64,000 bases of DNA from Burkholderiales bacterium PBB2 (GTDB lineage Bacteria; Pseudomonadota; Gammaproteobacteria; Burkholderiales; Burkholderiaceae_C), in contig NKIM01000021.1 in assembly GCA_002255955.1 (NCBI GenBank), positions 30,898 to 94,897 on the forward strand, read 5' to 3'. The notes below the pieces were generated by a model that did not search any database, had not been told where the DNA came from, and worked only from the letters and a program-made list of their open reading frames with translations. A program made the position numbers and the translations under genes. Shown one piece after another: positions 59,464 to 64,000 of the stretch. Positions within the stretch are counted from its first letter, which is position 1. Each line of letters starts with the position of its first letter.

Positions 59464-60675
59464 ATGAGCTCGAAAAAACTGCACCGTGTCGTGGCCATTG
59501 CGGCCTTGTTGGGATTGAGTGGCGCCGCCTGGTGGTGGCAGCACCGCGTGCCGGTGGGCGAGGCCATGGCCGCGCAAACCGAGGGCAAGGGTGCCGCCGC
59601 CAAACCCGGTGACAAGAAAGACGCCAAGGATGGCAAGCCGGCCGGCCCCATCCCCGTGGAAGCCGGCCGCGTGCAGCGTGCCGATCTGGCGGATGAAGCC
59701 CAGGCCGTGGGCAGCTTGCGTGCGGCCCAGGCCGTGATGCTCAAGCCCGAGGTCAGCGGCCGCATCGTTAAGCTGGGCTTCGGCGACGGCCAGATGGTGC
59801 GCCAGGGCCAGCTGCTGGTGCAACTGGATGATGCTCTGCAAGTCGCGCAGCTGCAGCAGGCCGAGGCGCAAGCCGGCATCGCCCGCACCCAGCTGCAGCG
59901 CAACCGCGAGCTGCTGGCGCAGAACTTCGTCAGTGCCAATGCCGTGGACCAGGCCCAGGCCGCCCTGCAGGTGGCCGAGGCCCAGGTGGCGCTGAACAAG
60001 GCGCAGCTGGCGCGCATGCAGGTGCGCGCGCCTTTCAGCGGCCGCGCCGGCATCCGCGCCGTCAATCTGGGCGATTACATCAAGGACGGCAGCGATCTGG
60101 TCAGCCTCGAGGACGCCTCCTCGATGTGGGTCGATTTCCGCCTGCCCGAGCGCTATGTGCCTCGCCTCAAGGCCGGCCAGCAGGTCGAGGTCTCGCTGGA
60201 CGCCTGGCCGGGCCGCAATTTCAATGCCCGCATCGAGGCCCTGGACACGGCGCTGGACGCCGCCGGCCGCTCGCTGCTGGTTCGCGCGCGCATCCAGGGT
60301 GTGGCGCCTGAGCTCAAGTCCGGCCTGTTCGCCCGTGTGCGCGTGGTGCTGGCCACCCATGCCGGCGCTCTGCTGGTGCCCGAAGAAGCCTTGGTGCCGC
60401 TGGCCGGCAAGCAGTTCGTGATCAAGCTGGTCGAAGAAGAGGGTCAGCTCAAGGCCCGCCGCATCGAGGCCAAGCTGGGCCTGCGCCTGAACGGCCAGGT
60501 CGAGCTGCTGGAAGGCCTGAAGGAGGGCGATCGCGTCGTCACCGCCGGTCAGGCCAAGCTGCTGCGCGGCGATGGCCAGGCGGTCAAGGTGGTGGATGTG
60601 GACAGCAAGAAGGCGGGCAAGCCTGCGGGCGCGGCCTCGGCGCCGGCCGCAGCGTCCTCCGCCGCCAGCCGCTGA
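59464..60675 (+). CDS. RND efflux periplasmic adaptor subunit
   Basis: A 403-residue membrane-fusion protein. An N-terminal signal-anchor (VVAIAALLGLSGAAWWW) is followed by the barrel-sandwich half VMLKPEVSGRIVKLGFGDGQMVRQGQLLVQLDDALQVAQLQQAEAQ, a helical hairpin, the second lipoyl half (MQVRAPFSGRAGIRAVNLGDYI) and the beta-barrel. It links the inner-membrane pump encoded next to an outer-membrane channel, which is not in the window. Substrates unknown. ATG 59464 is eight bases after GGAG. The 14 bases to the pump gene make an operon. Confidence 0.94.
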   Translation: MSSKKLHRVVAIAALLGLSGAAWWWQHRVPVGEAMAAQTEGKGAAAKPGDKKDAKDGKPAGPIPVEAGRVQRADLADEAQAVGSLRAAQAVMLKPEVSGRIVKLGFGDGQMVRQGQLLVQLDDALQVAQLQQAEAQAGIARTQLQRNRELLAQNFVSANAVDQAQAALQVAEAQVALNKAQLARMQVRAPFSGRAGIRAVNLGDYIKDGSDLVSLEDASSMWVDFRLPERYVPRLKAGQQVEVSLDAWPGRNFNARIEALDTALDAAGRSLLVRARIQGVAPELKSGLFARVRVVLATHAGALLVPEEALVPLAGKQFVIKLVEEEGQLKARRIEAKLGLRLNGQVELLEGLKEGDRVVTAGQAKLLRGDGQAVKVVDVDSKKAGKPAGAASAPAAASSAASR

Positions 60676-60688
60676 AAGCCCACCGGCC

Positions 60689-63600
60689 ATGAAGATTTCT
60701 GAAACCTCCATCCGTCGCCCGGTTTTTGCGACGGTGATGTCCTTGCTGCTCTTGCTGGTGGGCCTGGTGTCCTTCGGCAGGCTCTCGCTGCGCGAGTACC
60801 CGCGCATCGACGAACCGGTGGTCACCGTCAGCACCCGCCTGGTGGGCGCCTCGTCCGAGGTGATCGAGAGCCAGGTCACCAAGCCGCTGGAAGACTCCAT
60901 CTCCGGCATCGAGGGCGTGGACATCGTCACCTCGATCTCGCGTTCGGAATCGAGCCAGATCACGGTGCGCTTCAAGCTCGAGAAGAACCCCGACAACGCT
61001 GCCGCCGATGTGCGCGACCGCGTGGCCCGCGTGCGCGGCCGCCTGCCCACGGCCGTGGACGAGCCGGTGGTGGCCAAGGTCGAGGCTGATGCCCAGCCCA
61101 CGCTGCGCATGGCCTTCACCAGCGAGACCCTGGACCCGTTGCAGGTCACCGATGTGGTCAACCGCATCGTCAAGCCGCGGCTGCAAACCATTCCCGGCGT
61201 GGCCGATGTGGAGATCGGTGGTGACCGCCGTTATGCCGTGCGCGTCTGGCTGGATGCCGCACGCCTGGCGGCCTACAAGCTGACCGTGCAGGATGTGGAA
61301 GACGCGCTGCGCCGCCAGAACCTGGAGGTGCCGGCCGGCCGCATCGAGAGCCAGCAGCGCGAGTTCAATGTCACCGCCCGCACCGACCTCAACACCGTGG
61401 CCCAGTTCGCCGAGGTGACGCTGCGCCAGGTGTCGGGCTACACGGTCAAGCTGCGCGATGTGGCCCGCATCGAAGAGGCCGCCGCCAGCGAGCGTTCGCG
61501 CGTGCGCCTGAATGGCCTGCCTTCGGTGTCGCTGGGCGTGATCAAGCAGGCCACGGCCAACCCGTTGGAAGTGTCCGCCGCCGTCACGGCCATGATGCCG
61601 CGCCTGCAGCAGGACCTGCCCGCCGGCATCACCGTGCGCCCGGCCAGCGACAACGCGCTCTTCATCGAGCGCTCGATCGAATCGGTCTATCACACCATTG
61701 CCGAGGCGGTGGTGCTGGTGGCCCTGGTGGTGTTCGTGTTCCTGCGCACCCTGCGTGCGTCCATCATCCCGCTGGTGACGATCCCGGTCAGCCTGATTGG
61801 CGCCTTTGCCATCATGGCCGCCGCTGGCTTCACCGTGAACACCTTGACCCTGCTGGCCCTGGTGCTGGCCATCGGCCTGGTGGTGGACGATGCCATCGTG
61901 GTGCTGGAGAACATCTTCCGCCATATCGAAGAAGGGCTGGAGCCCTTCCAGGCGGCGCTCAAAGGTGCCAAGGAAATTGGCTTTGCCGTGGTGGCCATGA
62001 CGCTAACCCTGGTGGCGGTGTTCGCGCCGCTGGCCTTCACGCCGGGCCGCACCGGTCGCATCTTTGTCGAGTTCGCGCTGACCCTGGCGGGCGCCGTGCT
62101 GGTCTCGGGCTTTGTGGCGCTGACGCTCACGCCCATGATGTGCTCCAAGCTGCTGCGCCATAACGCCAAGCCTACACGCTTCGATGCCGGCATGGAGCGG
62201 GTGCTGGTCTGGATCAGCGATCGCTACGCCGGGGCGCTGCGCCTGGCTTTGCGCCAGCGCTGGGTGGTGGTGCTGGTGATGTTGGCCTCGGCCGGCGGCA
62301 CGGGCTGGCTGTACCTCAATGCCAAGTCCGAGTTGGCGCCGCAGGAAGACCGCGGCGTGATCGTGCTGCCCATCAGCGCGCCCGATGGCGCGACCTTGGC
62401 CTTCACGTCGCGCTACCTCGATGCCATCGAAGACATCGGCGCCAAGTATCCTGAGTTCGACCGCCGTTTTGTTTTTGCCGGAGGCTCCAGTGTGTCCTCG
62501 GGCCTGGCCATTTTCCGCACCGTGGATTGGGATCAGCGCAGCCGTTCCACCGCCGAACTGGCGCGCGCCATGGTGCCGCAGATGAATCTGCTGCCGGGCG
62601 TCAGCGCTTTCCCCATCACCCCGCCCAGCCTGGGCCAGGGCTTCACCTCGCGGCCGGTCAATTTCGTCATCGTCACCGGCGACAGCTACACCAATCTGGC
62701 CAAGGTCACCGCTGATTTCAGCGCCGCCCTGGCCAAGAACCCGGGCCTGGTGCAGATCGACAATGACCTGCGCCTGAACAAGCCCGAGCTTTTCTTGGAG
62801 GTGGACCGCGAGCGCGCCGCGGACCTTGGCGTGCCGGTGGACCAGATCGCCCGCACGGTCGAGACCATGCTGGGCAGCCGCGCGGTCACGCGCTACAAGC
62901 GCGATGCCGAGCAGTACGACGTGCTGGTGCAGACCGAGAATCAGAACCGCACCACACCGCAGCAGATCGAGCAGCTCTATGTGCGCGGCAAGGGCGATGC
63001 GCTCGTGCCCCTGTCCAGCCTGGTCAAGGTCAACGAGGCCGTCAGCCCGCGCGAGCTCAACCACTTCAACCAGCGCCGCTCGGTGGCCATCAGCGCCGGC
63101 CTGGCGCCCGGCTACTCGCTGGGCGAGGCGCTGGAGTTCATGGACAAGACGGCGCAGCAGATCCTGCCGGCCGGCTATGCGACCGAGCTGAACGGCGTGT
63201 CGCGTGAGTTCAAGTCCAGCAGCGGTGCGCTGAGCCTGGTTTTCGTGCTGGCGCTGCTCTTCATCTTCCTGGTGCTGGCGGCGCAGTTCGAGAGCTTCAT
63301 CGACCCCTTTGTGATCCTGCTCTCCGTGCCTTTGTCCATGGTCGGGGCGTTGGCGGCCTTGCAATGGGCGGGCGGCACGCTCAATGTCTACTCGCAGATC
63401 GGCCTGATCACGCTGGTGGGCCTGATCACCAAGCACGGCATCCTGATCGTCGAGTTCAGCAATCAGCTGCGCCAACAGGGCAAGGCCACGCTGGAGGCCG
63501 TGGTCGAGGCCTCGGCCCTGCGCCTGCGCCCCATTCTGATGACCACCGGCGCCATGGTGCTGGGCGCCTTGCCCCTGGCTCTGGCCACCGGTGCCGGCGC

Positions 63601-63748
63601 CGAAAGCCGCCAGCAGATCGGCTGGGTCATCGTCGGCGGCATGAGCCTGGGCACGTTGCTGACCATTTTTGTGGTGCCCACCATGTACACCTTGTTTGCC
63701 CGCAAGAGCATCCCGGGGGAGATCACGACGCCCGCGCTGGCGGGCTGA
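60689..63748 (+). CDS. RND (HAE1) efflux pump inner-membrane transporter
   Basis: A 1019-residue proton-driven exporter of the AcrB/MdtB/MexF class. ISETSIRRPVFATVMSLLLLLVG is TM1; LLALVLAIGLVVDDAIVVLENIFRHIEEG is TM4 with the paired aspartates of the proton relay; GFAVVAMTLTLVAVFAPLAFTPG and the second repeat (ALLFIFLVLAAQFESFIDPFVILLSVPLSMVGAL, GLITLVGLITKHGILIVEFSNQLRQQG) complete the fold. The residue pattern (REYPRIDEPVVTVST) is like MexF/MdtC-type pumps. No regulator is adjacent. The frame extends to 60572 upstream, but ATG 60689 has the canonical start. Confidence 0.96.
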   Translation: MKISETSIRRPVFATVMSLLLLLVGLVSFGRLSLREYPRIDEPVVTVSTRLVGASSEVIESQVTKPLEDSISGIEGVDIVTSISRSESSQITVRFKLEKNPDNAAADVRDRVARVRGRLPTAVDEPVVAKVEADAQPTLRMAFTSETLDPLQVTDVVNRIVKPRLQTIPGVADVEIGGDRRYAVRVWLDAARLAAYKLTVQDVEDALRRQNLEVPAGRIESQQREFNVTARTDLNTVAQFAEVTLRQVSGYTVKLRDVARIEEAAASERSRVRLNGLPSVSLGVIKQATANPLEVSAAVTAMMPRLQQDLPAGITVRPASDNALFIERSIESVYHTIAEAVVLVALVVFVFLRTLRASIIPLVTIPVSLIGAFAIMAAAGFTVNTLTLLALVLAIGLVVDDAIVVLENIFRHIEEGLEPFQAALKGAKEIGFAVVAMTLTLVAVFAPLAFTPGRTGRIFVEFALTLAGAVLVSGFVALTLTPMMCSKLLRHNAKPTRFDAGMERVLVWISDRYAGALRLALRQRWVVVLVMLASAGGTGWLYLNAKSELAPQEDRGVIVLPISAPDGATLAFTSRYLDAIEDIGAKYPEFDRRFVFAGGSSVSSGLAIFRTVDWDQRSRSTAELARAMVPQMNLLPGVSAFPITPPSLGQGFTSRPVNFVIVTGDSYTNLAKVTADFSAALAKNPGLVQIDNDLRLNKPELFLEVDRERAADLGVPVDQIARTVETMLGSRAVTRYKRDAEQYDVLVQTENQNRTTPQQIEQLYVRGKGDALVPLSSLVKVNEAVSPRELNHFNQRRSVAISAGLAPGYSLGEALEFMDKTAQQILPAGYATELNGVSREFKSSSGALSLVFVLALLFIFLVLAAQFESFIDPFVILLSVPLSMVGALAALQWAGGTLNVYSQIGLITLVGLITKHGILIVEFSNQLRQQGKATLEAVVEASALRLRPILMTTGAMVLGALPLALATGAGAESRQQIGWVIVGGMSLGTLLTIFVVPTMYTLFARKSIPGEITTPALAG

Positions 63749-64000
63749 GCGGGACATGTGCCTCACTGGCGATGGCGGTTGTCGGCATATTGCGGACCTC
63801 GGCTGTCTGGATCTTTCTCGCTGCGGTGTCTCGGCCCGCCGCCGGGCTCATGGTTCGCGGGTCGGCTCTTCGAGCCGACTCCCCTCGCTGCTCACTGCGC
63901 GGCTCAGCGGCGCCAAACTCCCTCCGTTCGCTGCGCTCACTGTGGTCAAACAGTGGCGCCGAGTCAGTTCTTGAAGCGCGCGAGTACGCGCGCCTGAGCC
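63749..64000 (-). repeat. Structured intergenic sequence resembling a dispersed Burkholderiales repeat
   Basis: After the pump gene no real gene is visible. GTCGGCTC (63861-63868) and GAGCCGAC (63872-63879) form a tight hairpin; GGCGCCA (63909-63915) pairs with TGGCGCC (63954-63960), and inside it CACTG/CAGTG (63938-63942, 63951-63955). Read on the minus strand one frame gives LTTVSAANGGSLAPLSRAVSS and on, a phrase I recall from spurious proteins annotated in related genomes, as expected for a repeat family. This last point is memory, not a search. Confidence 0.4.

Noticed and set aside
1..64000. CRISPR arrays, insertion sequences, integrases or prophage genes
   Set aside because: No regularly spaced repeats, no transposase or integrase motifs, and no phage structural genes were seen on either strand.

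Overview
The window is a stretch of ordinary, gene-dense chromosome from a high-GC betaproteobacterium, most likely a Burkholderiales member close to the Roseateles/Pelomonas/Mitsuaria group. This assignment is inferred from gene content and neighbourhoods (gloB-methyltransferase-rnhA; dnaX-ybaB-recR beside the SRP RNA; a large Oar-type TonB receptor; a YfiR/diguanylate cyclase module) and from strong GC bias at third codon positions. I see no prophage, insertion sequence, plasmid gene or CRISPR array.

Layout. 1-7.6 kb: the 3' part of prfB with its programmed frameshift, an orphan DUF4212 gene, small metabolic and acetyltransferase genes, and a four-gene minus-strand cassette (DUF2975 membrane protein, XRE regulator, single-TM protein, exported protein) behind an inverted-repeat operator. 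7.7-10.8 kb: a GbsR/MarR-type regulator leading a cyanide-insensitive-type cytochrome bd oxidase operon, with a 36-bp near-perfect palindrome upstream. 11-18 kb: a GNAT, a SET-domain protein, a UPF0149 protein, alaS and a succinate-semialdehyde dehydrogenase. 18-25.4 kb: an Oar-like TonB receptor with AARCGYTT operator-like palindromes upstream, a lipoprotein 5'-nucleotidase, tRNA-Gly(CCC) and a ring-cleaving dioxygenase. 25.6-28.2 kb: a large FtsX-type permease.

28.3-38.0 kb is a seven-gene minus-strand chemotaxis operon, in transcription order: CheZ-like protein, cheY, cheA, MCP, cheW, MCP, MCP. All three receptors end in a NWETF-like pentapeptide; cheR, cheB and cheD are absent from the window. 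Divergent from it lies a soluble REC-HisKA_3 kinase with a NarL-type regulator. 40.3-44.3 kb is a translationally overlapping trio of YfiN-like diguanylate cyclase, TonB-dependent receptor and YfiR-family protein, which resembles the YfiBNR switch with a TonB receptor in place of YfiB.

44.3-50 kb: murI, then etfBA, an acyl-CoA dehydrogenase and a nitronate-monooxygenase-like gene in one operon. 50-55.2 kb: SRP RNA (minus), a divergent PurM-family gene (minus), and dnaX-ybaB-recR-MAPEG (plus). 55.2-59.3 kb: an MltD-like transglycosylase and gloB (minus), divergent from a methyltransferase and rnhA. 59.4-63.7 kb: an RND efflux adaptor and pump. The last 250 bp carry structured sequence that looks like a dispersed intergenic repeat.

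The items most worth following up are the YfiNR/TonB-receptor module, the CheZ-like protein, the MCP with half its HAMP domain deleted, the DUF2975-XRE four-gene cassette, the palindrome before the bd-oxidase regulator, and a 15-bp sequence (GCAAGACCTGACCCC) scattered through the window. All functional calls rest on reading the sequence and family memory; no database search was run.
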